Below, piece by piece: positions 18,620 through 27,094 of a stretch of 64,000 nucleotides of DNA. This stretch comes from Streptomyces taklimakanensis. Lineage in GTDB: Bacteria > Actinomycetota > Actinomycetes > Streptomycetales > Streptomycetaceae. Each line of letters starts with the position of its first letter. Within the stretch, counting starts at the first letter, position 1. The notes beneath the pieces were generated by a model. It had not been told where the DNA came from and did not search any database. It was given only the letters and a program-made list of their open reading frames with translations. Location of the stretch: NCBI RefSeq assembly GCF_009709575.1, contig NZ_WIXO01000001.1:248001-312000 (forward strand), given 5' to 3'. The position numbers and the translations under genes are program-made.

Positions 18620-19342
18620 ATGCCCCCAGCGGTCCGCGCCAGTCGGGCCAGGGCCCAGCTGACCCTGAAGGAGCCCCCGGCCTCGGTCGGCGCGAGGCCC
18701 GGCGGGGTGATCGCACGGCTCGACCTCCAGTTCAACCCCTCCTCCCTGGAGCTGCGCAAGACCACCGAGTGGCGGCGCACCCCGTCCCGGATGGCGGGGC
18801 AGTCGGCGCTGCCCGAGTTCGTCGGCAGCGGCCCGCGCGAGCTGAGCCTCGAAGTCTTCCTGGACGCCACCGCCACCCACGACGACTCCGTGGAACAGGC
18901 GGTGGAGAAGCTGATGAAGGCGTGCGTGCCGACCCCCGTCAGCCTGGGGCGCAAGAAGCCGGCCAGCCCGTGGGTGCGGTTCGAGTGGGGCACCGCGCGG
19001 ACCACCTCGTTCGACGGGGTGCTGTCGAGCCTGTCGGTGACCTACACCCTGTTCGACGTGGACGGCAGGCCGCTGCGGGCCACCTGCGCGCTGTCGATCG
19101 AGGAGGCGAGCGTCGACCCGGCGGGCCAGAACCCGACGTCCGGCGCGCGCACCGCCCGCAGCACGCACACCGTGGTGGCGGGCGACAGCCTGGCCCTGCT
19201 GGCCTGGCGGGAGTACGGCGACGCGACGGCCTGGCGGGTGATCGCGGAGGCGAACGGAATCGACGACCCGATGGCCCTCGTGCCCGGTACCGAACTGGTG
19301 GTGCCGGGGCTGCGGGACTCGGCCGGTGAGGAGGAGCGGTGA
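18620..19342 (+). CDS. CIS baseplate protein with LysM domain (Pvc7/gp53-like)
   Basis: A 240-residue protein. The ATG at 18620 has GGAAAGGTGG upstream. Residues about 20-175 hold the conserved baseplate part (LDLQFNPSSLELRKTTEW; SLEVFLDATATHDDSVEQA; FDGVLSSLSVTYTLFDVDG). Residues about 183-232 are a LysM domain (THTVVAGDSLALLAWREYGD, then VIAEANGIDDP and LVPGTELVVP). LysM-bearing proteins connect spike and tube in the CIS baseplate. Its stop overlaps the GTG of the spike gene, so the two are translationally coupled. Confidence 0.93.
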   Translation: MPPAVRASRARAQLTLKEPPASVGARPGGVIARLDLQFNPSSLELRKTTEWRRTPSRMAGQSALPEFVGSGPRELSLEVFLDATATHDDSVEQAVEKLMKACVPTPVSLGRKKPASPWVRFEWGTARTTSFDGVLSSLSVTYTLFDVDGRPLRATCALSIEEASVDPAGQNPTSGARTARSTHTVVAGDSLALLAWREYGDATAWRVIAEANGIDDPMALVPGTELVVPGLRDSAGEEER

Positions 19343-21162
19343 GCAAAGCCGAGACGCGGGGCGGCCGGTCGTTCGCGGCGGACCCCGTCGTGGAGACTCC
19401 CGCCGAACTTCCGCGGGTCTGGGCCACCCAACTGGTGAGCTGCGTGGTGGACGAGAACGTGGGCCTGCCCGACGCGGCACAGCTCACCTTCCGCGATCCC
19501 GACCACGAGTTCCTGAAGGCGACCGGCGTCACCATCGGCACCCCGCTGCGGGTGTCGGTGGTGACCGTGAACGGGCGGGCCCGCGAACGGCTGTTCAACG
19601 GCGAGGTGACGGCCCTGGAGGTGGACCGGGACCGCACCGGCTCGTTCACGGTGGTGCGCGCCTACTCCAGGGCGCACCGCCTCCAGCGGGGCCGCAAGGT
19701 GGTGGCGTACCGGAACATGACCGCGGCCGCGATCGTCCGCAAGGTGGCCGCGGGGGCCGGGCTGGCCTGCGGCACCGTGGAGGCCGCGCCGATCACCTAC
19801 CGCCAGCTCTCGCAGGCGAACGTCTCCGACTGGGACTTCCTGCAGTACCTCGCGGGCGAGAGCGGCGCGCAGGTACGCGTCGACGACAAGGGGCTGCTCC
19901 AGTTCACCCGGCCGCGGGAGGCCTCCGGCGCGCCCGCGCCGTCGACCCCGGCCACCCGCAGTCCGATGGTGCTGGAGTACGGGCGGAACCTGCTGGCACT
20001 GCGGGCCTCGCTCTCGGCCGCGGACGGGGCGGCGTCGGTGGAGGTGCGCGGCTGGGACGTCACCACGAAGAGGCCGCTGGTGGCCCGGCATCCGTCGGTG
20101 ACCAGCCAGACGGTGGAGCCGGGCCTGAGCCCGGCGTTGAGCGCCCGGTTCGGCGCGTCGGCGAAACTGACCGTCACGGACACCCCGTACCGCACCCAGG
20201 CCGAGACGGCGGCCGTCGCGGACGCGACGGCCGCCCGGGTCGGCGCGGGCTTCGCCGAGTTGGAGGCGGTGGCCGAGGGCGATCCCCTGCTGCGGGCGGG
20301 CAGACCCGTGGCGCTCGGCAACGTCGGTCAGGCGTTCTCGGGCCGCTACACGGCCACGGCGGTGCAGCACGTCCTGGAGCCGCACGGCGGGTACCGGACG
20401 ACGGTGTGGGTCAGCGCCAGCCCGGACCGCTCCCTGACGGGCCTGGTGACCGGCGCCAACGCGCCGGACCGCGGCCCGCGCATGCCGGGCCTGGCGATCG
20501 GCGTGGTGACGGACGTACGCGAGCCGGGCGGCGCCGAGCGCGGCGCGGTGCGGCTGAAGTTCCCCTGGCTGGACGACAGCTACGTCACCGACTGGGTGCG
20601 CACCGTGCAGTGGGGCGGCAAGGGGGGCGGGGGCGTGGTGAGTCCGGAGGTCAACGACGAGGTCCTGGTCGGGTTCGAACAGGGCCTGCTGGACAGCCCG
20701 TACGTCATCGGCGGGCTCTACAACGGCGTGGACCGGCCGTCGCCCCACGACGTCCCGCTGGTCGACACCACCAGCGGGCAGGTCAACCGCCGTTCCGTGG
20801 TGTCGCGTTCGGGGCACCGGGTGGAGCTGTTGGACGCGAAGGCGCCGGGCCCGTCCGGACTGCGGCTGAGGACCGGTGACGAACGCCTCGAAGTGCGCCT
20901 GGACGACCGGCGGGACCGGATCGAGCTGACGGTGTACGCCGGTCGGGGTCGCCCCCTCACCTCCGTCCTGCTCGACAAGGACGGCATCACGCTGGACGCG
21001 CGGGCGGGCAACGTGACCGTGCGGGGCCGACAGGTGGACATCGACGGCACGGACGGGGTGACGGTCGGCGGCCGGTCGGTGCGGCTCACCGGCCGGTCGG
21101 ACGTCACCGTCGACGGCGGCCTGCTGGGCGTCCTCAAGGCCCGGCTCATCCGGATCAACTAA
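19339..21162 (+). CDS. CIS spike protein (VgrG-like, gp27-gp5 fusion)
   Basis: A 607-residue protein starting at a GTG overlapping the LysM gene. Residues about 15-370 resemble the gpD/gp27 hub (VVDENVGLPDAAQLTFRD; VTALEVDRDRTGSFTVVRAY; SDWDFLQYLAGESGAQVRVD). Residues about 380-470 are the gp5 OB-fold (GLAIGVVTDVREPGGAERGA; WVRTVQWGGKGGGGVVSPEV; NDEVLVGFEQG). The rest has short repeats with alternating hydrophobics (ITLDARAGNVTVRGRQVDID), as expected of the triple-stranded beta-helix. Three copies form the needle base under the PAAR tip encoded next. No enzymatic extension is seen. Confidence 0.96.
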   Translation: MSKAETRGGRSFAADPVVETPAELPRVWATQLVSCVVDENVGLPDAAQLTFRDPDHEFLKATGVTIGTPLRVSVVTVNGRARERLFNGEVTALEVDRDRTGSFTVVRAYSRAHRLQRGRKVVAYRNMTAAAIVRKVAAGAGLACGTVEAAPITYRQLSQANVSDWDFLQYLAGESGAQVRVDDKGLLQFTRPREASGAPAPSTPATRSPMVLEYGRNLLALRASLSAADGAASVEVRGWDVTTKRPLVARHPSVTSQTVEPGLSPALSARFGASAKLTVTDTPYRTQAETAAVADATAARVGAGFAELEAVAEGDPLLRAGRPVALGNVGQAFSGRYTATAVQHVLEPHGGYRTTVWVSASPDRSLTGLVTGANAPDRGPRMPGLAIGVVTDVREPGGAERGAVRLKFPWLDDSYVTDWVRTVQWGGKGGGGVVSPEVNDEVLVGFEQGLLDSPYVIGGLYNGVDRPSPHDVPLVDTTSGQVNRRSVVSRSGHRVELLDAKAPGPSGLRLRTGDERLEVRLDDRRDRIELTVYAGRGRPLTSVLLDKDGITLDARAGNVTVRGRQVDIDGTDGVTVGGRSVRLTGRSDVTVDGGLLGVLKARLIRIN

Positions 21163-21172
21163 GGAGCACCAC

Positions 21173-21490
21173 ATGCCAGCCGCAGCCCGTACCGGTGATC
21201 CCACCAGCCACGGCGGTCTGATCACCACCCCGCCGCCCGGCGCCGCCGCGGCGGTGGCCCGGGTGCTGATCGGCGGCCGTCCCGCCGCCGTCGTCGGCAG
21301 CCTGCACACCTGCCCGATGCCACCGCACGCGGCCCTGGGGCCGGCCAATGTGGTGCTGCCCGACCCGGCCGCGCTCGCCACGGGCACGGTCCTCATCGGC
21401 GGGGTGCCGGCCGCGCGGGCGGGCGACCGCACGGCGTGCTCCGGGACCATCCTGACCGGTGCCCCGAACGTCCTGATCGGGGGCGTGTGA
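21173..21490 (+). CDS. PAAR-like spike tip protein of the CIS
   Basis: A 105-residue protein with the PAAR opening AARTGDPTSHGG, an internal HTCPMPPHAALG and repeated VLIGGVPAARAGD/ NVLIGGV strands that make the conical beta-roll. Cys and His residues at 43-48 and in TACSG are likely metal ligands. It sharpens the tip of the spike encoded just upstream. AAGGAG lies directly before the ATG. Its stop codon shares a base with the next start (TGATG). No effector domain is fused to it. Confidence 0.95.
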   Translation: MPAAARTGDPTSHGGLITTPPPGAAAAVARVLIGGRPAAVVGSLHTCPMPPHAALGPANVVLPDPAALATGTVLIGGVPAARAGDRTACSGTILTGAPNVLIGGV

Positions 21491-21912
21491 TGAGCGAGCG
21501 GTTCATCGGCCGGGGCTGGGCGTTCCCGCTGCGGGTCGGGCCGACCGGCGGGATCGGCATGGTCGAGAAGGAGCGGGAGATCGAGGAGGCGATCCGCCTG
21601 GTGCTCGGCACCGCGCCCGGCGAGCGCCCCATGCGTCCCGAGTTCGGCTGCGGCATCCACGACCACGTCTTCGCCCCCGGCGACGGCGCCACCGCCGGAC
21701 GCGTCGCGCAGCAGGTGCGCGAGGCCCTGGAGCGGTGGGAGCCGCGCATCGCGGTGGACGAGGTGGTGATCGCCTTCGACGCCGTCGAGGACGGCACCCT
21801 CTACATCGACGTGCACTACACCGTGCGTTCCACCAACGACCGGCGCAACCTGGTCTTCCCCTTCTACACGATCCCCTCCGACGAGGGGGCCGAGGGACGG
21901 GGCGCCGACTGA
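21490..21912 (+). CDS. CIS baseplate wedge protein, gp25-like
   Basis: A 140-residue protein of the gp25/GPW family: GRGWAFPLRVGPTGGIGMVE, then EREIEEAIRLVLGTAPGERP and MRPEFGCGIHDHVFAPGD. The EPR-like region typical of gp25 appears as LERWEPRIAVDEV near residue 82. It joins the sheath start to the baseplate wedges. The ATG lies in a TGATG overlap with the PAAR stop, and its own stop overlaps the next ATG, so translation is coupled on both sides. Confidence 0.95.
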   Translation: MSERFIGRGWAFPLRVGPTGGIGMVEKEREIEEAIRLVLGTAPGERPMRPEFGCGIHDHVFAPGDGATAGRVAQQVREALERWEPRIAVDEVVIAFDAVEDGTLYIDVHYTVRSTNDRRNLVFPFYTIPSDEGAEGRGAD

Positions 21913-23870
21913 TGTCCCTGCCCTCCCCCAACCTGGACGACCGGCGGTTCCAGCAACTCGTCGACGAGGCGAAGCGGTACGTGCAGCAGCGCGCCCCGGA
22001 GTGGACCGACCACAACGTCTCCGACCCGGGCGTCACCCTGATCGAGACGTTCGCCTACCTCGTGGACCAGCTGCTGTACCGGCTGAACCGGGTCCCGGAC
22101 AAGAACTACGTCGCGTTCCTCGACCTGCTGGGCATCCGCCTGTTCCCGCCGGCCGCGGCCGTGGCCGAGGTGGACTTCTGGTTGTCGGCGCCGCAGCCCG
22201 ACACGGTCGAGCTGCCCGCGGGCACCGAAGTGGCCACCGCACGCGGCGAGACCGACGACGCCGTGGTCTTCACGACCACGGACGTGCTGCACATCGTGCC
22301 CAGCGAGTTGACGCGTCTGGTGACCGCGTTCCGCAGCGGTGAGCAGACCGACCGGACCGGGACGCTCGCCGAGGGCCGCGACGTGCCCTGCTTCCAGGCG
22401 ACACCGGAGCCGGGCGACGCGCTGCTGTTCGGCCTGCCGACGGCGGTGCCCCGCTGCGTCGTCGCGGTGCGCCTGGACAGCCGCGTGGAGGGCGTCGGCG
22501 TGGACCCGCGCCAGCCCCCGCTCGTGTGGGAGGCCTGGGACGGCGGCGGTTGGCAGGTGTGCGAGGTCGGCACGGACACCACCGGTGGACTCAACCGGCC
22601 CGGCGAGGTCGTCGTGCACGTACCGGCCGGTCACACGGCGTCCGTGGTCGGCGGGACGCGGGCCGGCTGGCTGCGCTGCCGCGTCACCGACGCGGAGCCG
22701 GGCCAGCCGTTCTACTCGGAGTCCCCGACGGTCCGCGAGGCGACGGTGTTCACCGTGGGCGGCACCATGTCCGTCGAGCACGCCGAGACCGTGACCGACG
22801 TGCCGCTCGGCACCTCGGAGGGGGTCGCGGGGCAGACGTTCCGGATCGGCCGCCCGCCGGTCCTCCTCGACGGCGAGCCCCCCGTGGTGGAGGTGTCCTC
22901 GGCCGAGGGATGGCAGCGCTGGGAGGTGGTGGAGCACTTCGGCCGCTCCGGGCCCGCCGACCGGCACGTCCGCGTGGACGCCACCACCGGCGAGTTCGGC
23001 TTCCCTCCCACGCTGCGCGAACCGGACGGCACGCTGCGGCAGTGCGGTGCCGTGCCGCCCAAGGGGGCCCGGGTGCGGGTGGCCCGCTACCGCACCGGCG
23101 GCGGCCCGGCGGGCAACGTCGCCCGCGGGGCGATCTCCGTGCTGCGCAGCTCCGTTCCGTACGTCGCGCGGGTCGTCAACCGGGAGGCGGCGCGCGGCGG
23201 CGTCGCCGGCGAGACCGTCGCCAACGCCAAGTTGCGGGCGCCGGACGCGCTGCGGATGCAGGAGCGCGCGGTGACCGCCGAGGACTACGAGATCATCGGT
23301 CGCCAGGCCGCCCCCTCGGTGCGCCGGGTCCGCTGCCTGCCCGCCGCGGACGGCGCGGGCGCGGTACGGGTCCTGGTGGTGCCGGACGCGGTCGCCGACG
23401 AGGGCGACCGGCTCCGCTTCGAACAGCTGATCCCCTCCGACCAGGTGCTCCGGGCGATCACCGCGAGCCTCGACGAGCGGCGCCTGATCGGCACCCGCCT
23501 CGTGGTGGAGCCACCGGTCTACCAGGGCGTCACCGTGGTGGCCCGGCTCACGGCGGCACCGGGCGACACCGACCGGGTGCGCGACGCGGCGCTCACCGCG
23601 CTGTACCGGTACCTCGATCCGCTGCACGGCGGTCCGGACGGCACCGGGTGGCCGTTCGGACGGCCGGTGCAGTACGGGGAGGTGTTCGGCGTGCTGCAGC
23701 GCGCCGGCGGCGACGCGCTGGTGGAGGACGTCCGGCTGTTCCCCGCCGACCCGATCACCGGGCGGCGCGGCGCGCCGGCCGACCGCGTCGACGTGGCCGT
23801 GGGCGCGCTGGTCTTCTCCTACCAACACCAGGTGGTCGTCACGGCCGCCGAGCCGGGAGGACGGGGATGA
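21912..23870 (+). CDS. CIS baseplate wedge protein, baseplate J-like (Pvc11/gp6)
   Basis: A 652-residue protein. It begins SLPSPNLDDRRFQQLVDEAK and has the diagnostic HNVSDPGVTLIETFAYLVDQ near residue 35, then LYRLNRVPDKNYVAFLDLLG. The C-terminal half has NAKLRAPDALRMQERAVTAE and DYEIIGRQAAPSVRRVRC, typical of baseplate J proteins. The middle part (about 100-380) is beta-rich and variable. Dimers form the wedges around the hub. It overlaps the next gene by 4 nt. Confidence 0.95.
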   Translation: MSLPSPNLDDRRFQQLVDEAKRYVQQRAPEWTDHNVSDPGVTLIETFAYLVDQLLYRLNRVPDKNYVAFLDLLGIRLFPPAAAVAEVDFWLSAPQPDTVELPAGTEVATARGETDDAVVFTTTDVLHIVPSELTRLVTAFRSGEQTDRTGTLAEGRDVPCFQATPEPGDALLFGLPTAVPRCVVAVRLDSRVEGVGVDPRQPPLVWEAWDGGGWQVCEVGTDTTGGLNRPGEVVVHVPAGHTASVVGGTRAGWLRCRVTDAEPGQPFYSESPTVREATVFTVGGTMSVEHAETVTDVPLGTSEGVAGQTFRIGRPPVLLDGEPPVVEVSSAEGWQRWEVVEHFGRSGPADRHVRVDATTGEFGFPPTLREPDGTLRQCGAVPPKGARVRVARYRTGGGPAGNVARGAISVLRSSVPYVARVVNREAARGGVAGETVANAKLRAPDALRMQERAVTAEDYEIIGRQAAPSVRRVRCLPAADGAGAVRVLVVPDAVADEGDRLRFEQLIPSDQVLRAITASLDERRLIGTRLVVEPPVYQGVTVVARLTAAPGDTDRVRDAALTALYRYLDPLHGGPDGTGWPFGRPVQYGEVFGVLQRAGGDALVEDVRLFPADPITGRRGAPADRVDVAVGALVFSYQHQVVVTAAEPGGRG

Positions 23871-24430
23871 GCCGCGCCGCCGTACCCGATCTGCCGAGCA
23901 GGCACCCGATCGGCGAGCAGTTGCCCGGCCTGTACGCCGACGACGACCTGGCGCAGCGGTTCACCGCCGGGCTCGACACCGTTCTCGCACCGGTCTTCGC
24001 GACTCTCGACAACCTGCCCGCCTACCTCGATCCCCGGGTGGCCCCGGTCGACTTCCTGGCCTGGCTGGCGTCGTGGGTGGGGGCCGTCGACGACCCGCAG
24101 TGGCCCGTGGAGTCGCGCCGCGAGGCGATCGTCCGCGCGGTGGAGTTGCACCGGTGGCGCGGTACCCGGCGCGGTCTGGTCGAGGGCCTGCGGTTGGCGC
24201 TCGGCGTGCACGCCGAGGTGACCGGGGACGGCGGCGCGGCGTGGTCGAGCACCGCCGGTGCCGACCTCCCGCCGGAACCCCCCGCCGAGGTCCTGGTCCG
24301 GGTGTGGCCGGGCCGCGGGACGCGGGTGGACCCGGACCGGGTCCGCGAGATCGTCCGGGCCATGTGCCCGGTGCACACCGTCTGTCGGGTGGAGTTCCTG
24401 CCCGGCCCGCCCGCCGACGAAGGGAGATGA
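23867..24430 (+). CDS. CIS baseplate tail protein (tail protein I / Pvc12-like)
   Basis: A 187-residue protein with LPGLYADDDLAQRFTAGLD, YLDPRVAPVDFLAWLASWVG and RREAIVRAVELHRWRGTRRG, then LVEGLRLALGVHAEV. This matches the tail protein I-like family that closes the baseplate in Streptomyces and Photorhabdus-type particles (where the homologue is larger). It overlaps the baseplate J stop by 4 nt and is the last clear structural gene of the cluster. Confidence 0.9.
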   Translation: MSRAAVPDLPSRHPIGEQLPGLYADDDLAQRFTAGLDTVLAPVFATLDNLPAYLDPRVAPVDFLAWLASWVGAVDDPQWPVESRREAIVRAVELHRWRGTRRGLVEGLRLALGVHAEVTGDGGAAWSSTAGADLPPEPPAEVLVRVWPGRGTRVDPDRVREIVRAMCPVHTVCRVEFLPGPPADEGR

Positions 24431-24434
24431 CGTC

Positions 24435-25688
24435 ATGCGCGCGTGCCCCACGTGCGGGGCGTCCAACGACCCGGGGGACGACTTCTGCGGCAACTGCGGC
24501 ACGTACCTGGGCTGGTCGCACACCCCGCCGGTCCCGAGCACGTCTTCGAAGCCCCCGGCCCCGCCGGACCCCGCCCCGGCGCCCGCGCCGCCCCCGGCGG
24601 ACGGGCCCGGCCGGGAGGAGACCGCGCCCCCTCCCCCGCAGGCAGGCCCCGACGACGCCCGCACCGGGCCTCCCGTCCCCGCGCGCCGGCCGACCGCCGA
24701 CGCCGGGGGGAGCGCCGCCGGCGACGAAGCTCCTCCCACCGCGGCGTCGGGACCTTCCGGGTCCGGGCCCGCCGGGCCCGGGGCGGGGGCGCGGCCACCG
24801 CGGGCCCGAACCGCGGCGTCACCCTCCACCGCCCCGCGTCCTCCGGCTCCCCGGAACGAGTCCGGCCCCCGGCCCCCGGCCGTCCCCGCCGGCGAGGCAC
24901 CGGCGCCGGACCCCGTACTGCCCGTACGCCCCGCGAAGCCGGTGGCCCCGCGCCCCGTCGTACGGTCCGCGGCGGTGCCGGACGTGGCGGCGGGGGCGCC
25001 CTGCCCCACCTGCGGCACGCCCAACCCGCCGGACCGCCGGTTCTGCCGGCGCTGCGCGACCGTGCTGGTCCCCACCGCCGCGCCCGCCGCGCTGCCGTGG
25101 TGGCGGACCCTGTGGCCGCCCCGCCGCCGGGTGCGGGCGCACTCGGGCCGGGCGGTGCGGCTGCTGGTGATCCTGACCGTGGTGGTGGCTCTGTGCGCGG
25201 GCGGTTTCCTGCTGCTGCCGGCCGGACGCGCCCTGCTCGAGGACACCCGGGACAAACTGAGCGGGGCCAAGCCCGTGACCCCGGCGGCCACCGAGGCGAG
25301 CGCCGAGGTATCCGGGCACCCGGCGACGAACACCACGGACGGGTTGAGCAACCGCTACTGGGGCGCGCCCGCGCCGGGCGCCTCCATCACCTACACCTTC
25401 CGCGAACCGTTCCGGTTGGTCGACCTGATCGTCACCAACGGCGCGTCCACGTCTCCGGAGGACTACGCCCGCCAGGCACGCGCGCTCCGCCTGGAGATGG
25501 AGGTGACGACACAGGACGGCACGGAACACCACGAGGAACTCGTCCTCAGCGACAAACCGGGCCCACAGACGATCCCCACCGGGATCAGCGACGTGAAGAC
25601 GGTGCGCCTGGTCCTGCGCTCGGCCGTCGGCCTGACCACGGGCCGTCATCTGGCCCTGGGCGAGGTGGAGTTCTTCCGGAGAGGCTGA
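24435..25688 (+). CDS. CisA-like membrane protein: two zinc ribbons, disordered linker, TM helix, discoidin-like domain
   Basis: A 417-residue protein. Residues 4-22 form a zinc ribbon (CPTCG, then FCGNCG). A Pro/Ala-rich linker follows, and a second zinc ribbon starts at residue 190 (CPTCGTPNPPDRRFCRRC). One membrane helix lies at about 242-264 (LLVILTVVVALCAGGFLLLP). Residues about 285-417 look like a discoidin/NADase-type glycan-binding domain (SGHPATNTTDGLSNRYWG; LVDLIVTNGAS). Without a signal peptide, the zinc ribbons should be cytoplasmic and the C-terminal domain outside. This layout and its place at the end of the cluster agree with CisA, reported in Streptomyces to bring the cytoplasmic particle to the membrane. 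The equivalence is likely, not certain. Confidence 0.8.
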   Translation: MRACPTCGASNDPGDDFCGNCGTYLGWSHTPPVPSTSSKPPAPPDPAPAPAPPPADGPGREETAPPPPQAGPDDARTGPPVPARRPTADAGGSAAGDEAPPTAASGPSGSGPAGPGAGARPPRARTAASPSTAPRPPAPRNESGPRPPAVPAGEAPAPDPVLPVRPAKPVAPRPVVRSAAVPDVAAGAPCPTCGTPNPPDRRFCRRCATVLVPTAAPAALPWWRTLWPPRRRVRAHSGRAVRLLVILTVVVALCAGGFLLLPAGRALLEDTRDKLSGAKPVTPAATEASAEVSGHPATNTTDGLSNRYWGAPAPGASITYTFREPFRLVDLIVTNGASTSPEDYARQARALRLEMEVTTQDGTEHHEELVLSDKPGPQTIPTGISDVKTVRLVLRSAVGLTTGRHLALGEVEFFRRG

Positions 25689-25758
25689 TCCGGCACCCGG
25701 TCGGCAAGGCCGAGAGCGGGCGCACCCCGCGTCACGGACGCCGGCTTCGCCGTGCGTG

Positions 25759-26958
25759 TCAGGCCGACGCCCCGACGGCCGAGCCCGACCGGGCCGCCTG
25801 TCGTGCGACGCGGCGGCGGCGCGTCGGCAGGCCGAGGGTCGGGTGGGCGACGCCCCAGGCGGCGCCCTTGCAGACGAGCTCCTTGTAGACGGCGGCGAGC
25901 CGCCCGGTCAGGGCCGCGCCGACGGCTCGGTCGTCGGCGGTGACGTACTGGATCAGGCCTTCCTTGCGGCCCAGCGAGACGCACTGGTTGAAATAGCGGA
26001 TCGGCACGTTCGGGAGCTTTCCGCCGGTCAGGCGCGCCGCGATGGCGTCGGCGGCCTGCCACGCGGTGGGAAGGCCCGAGGCGCACGACATCCGCAGCGG
26101 CTTGTCGCCCGGACCCATCGCCAGGGCCGCGTCGCCGACGGCGTACACGTCCGGGTGCGAGACCGAGCGCATGGTCACGTCGACCACGATCCGGCCCGTG
26201 TCGGTGACTTCCAGGGTGGTGGCCCGCGCGATCGGGTGGACCGCGAAGCCGGTGGTCCACACGGTGACCGCGGCCGGGACGACCCTGCCGTCGGCGGTGG
26301 TGACGCGGTCGGCCTCGACGCCGGTGACGGTGGTGTGCTCGTACACGGTCACACCGAGCTTGCCGAAGACCTTCCGCAGGTGCCCACGGCCCTTGTCCGA
26401 GAGCCGGTCGCCGAGGGCGTCGCGAGCGGCGAGGGCGACCGCGAGGTCCGGGCGGGCCTCGGCGATCTCGGTCGCGGCCTCCAGCCCGGTGAGACCACCG
26501 CCGACGACGACCACGGGCTGCCCGGCGTCCAGACCGGCCAGCCGCTCGCGCAGGCGGAGCGCCCCGGACCGGCTCGCGATCTCGTAGGCGTGCTCGGCGA
26601 CGCCGGGCACGCCCTGGTCGTTCCAACCGCTGCCGAGGGCGTACACGAGGGTGTCGTACCCCACCTCCTCGGCGTCGCCGTCCGCGTCGACGACGGCGAC
26701 GGTCCCGCGGTCGACATCGACACCGGTGACCTCGGCGGTCCTCGGTTCGACGCCGGTGCCCGCGAACATCTCGCCGAGGGACCGGGACCTCAGGTCCTGA
26801 CCGACCGCGAGTTGGTGCGTCCGGACGCGCTCGACGAAGTCGGGCTCGGCGTTGACGAGGGTGATGGCGACGTCGTCGCGGTGCAGCCGCCTGGCGAGGC
26901 GGCCGGCCACGGTGGCTCCGGTGTAGCCGGCGCCGAGAACGGTGATGCGGTGCTGCAT
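25759..26958 (-). CDS. NAD(P)/FAD-dependent oxidoreductase (NDH-2-like)
   Basis: A 399-residue flavoprotein. The FAD-binding GAGYTG lies at 9-14 (ITVLGAGYTGATVAGRLARR), the NAD-binding VVVVGGGLTGLEAATEIAE near 147-165, and the second FAD motif VYAVGDAALAMGPGDKPLRM near 290. The ATG at 26958 has AGGAAA before it. It has no membrane helix, but type II NADH dehydrogenases attach through a C-terminal amphipathic region and this tail is basic (LPTRRRRVARQAARS). It lies downstream of, and in the same direction as, an ECF41 sigma factor gene, 136 bp away, a pairing often seen with this sigma group. Its true substrate is unknown. Confidence 0.87.
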   Translation of the reverse strand: MQHRITVLGAGYTGATVAGRLARRLHRDDVAITLVNAEPDFVERVRTHQLAVGQDLRSRSLGEMFAGTGVEPRTAEVTGVDVDRGTVAVVDADGDAEEVGYDTLVYALGSGWNDQGVPGVAEHAYEIASRSGALRLRERLAGLDAGQPVVVVGGGLTGLEAATEIAEARPDLAVALAARDALGDRLSDKGRGHLRKVFGKLGVTVYEHTTVTGVEADRVTTADGRVVPAAVTVWTTGFAVHPIARATTLEVTDTGRIVVDVTMRSVSHPDVYAVGDAALAMGPGDKPLRMSCASGLPTAWQAADAIAARLTGGKLPNVPIRYFNQCVSLGRKEGLIQYVTADDRAVGAALTGRLAAVYKELVCKGAAWGVAHPTLGLPTRRRRVARQAARSGSAVGASA

Positions 26959-27032
26959 TTTCCTGCTCCTGTCTGCGGGGGCCCGTCGCTCGTCCCGAGC
27001 GGTTTCGCCCCTTGAACCGGGCAGCGCGCCGT

Positions 27033-27066
27033 TTCCTGACAGGAACGCTCTGTGAGGCGGCTCACA
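27033..27066. promoter_or_regulatory. Two adjacent inverted repeats upstream of the oxidoreductase gene
   Basis: TTCCTG-A-CAGGAA (27033-27045, 6-bp arms) and TGTGAG-GCGG-CTCACA (27051-27066, 6-bp arms) lie side by side in the 136 bp between the sigma factor and the oxidoreductase. Both are perfect. They could be operators for the oxidoreductase or, less likely, a terminator after the sigma gene. On the minus strand TGTCAGG (27041-27035) resembles an ECF41 -35 box, but no CGTC follows at the proper distance. Confidence 0.45.
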
Positions 27067-27094
27067 GTGGGCTCGGAAGCGCCTCACACCGAGG

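Noticed and set aside
19042..21816. A 924-codon leftward open frame opposite the spike and PAAR genes
   Set aside because: The plus-strand proteins carry clear gp27/gp5 and PAAR motifs; the antisense product does not resemble any protein.
27015..27041. TGTCAGG considered as an ECF41 -35 box for the oxidoreductase
   Set aside because: It differs from TGTCACA at two positions, and at the 16-bp distance the sequence is GGTT, not CGTC.
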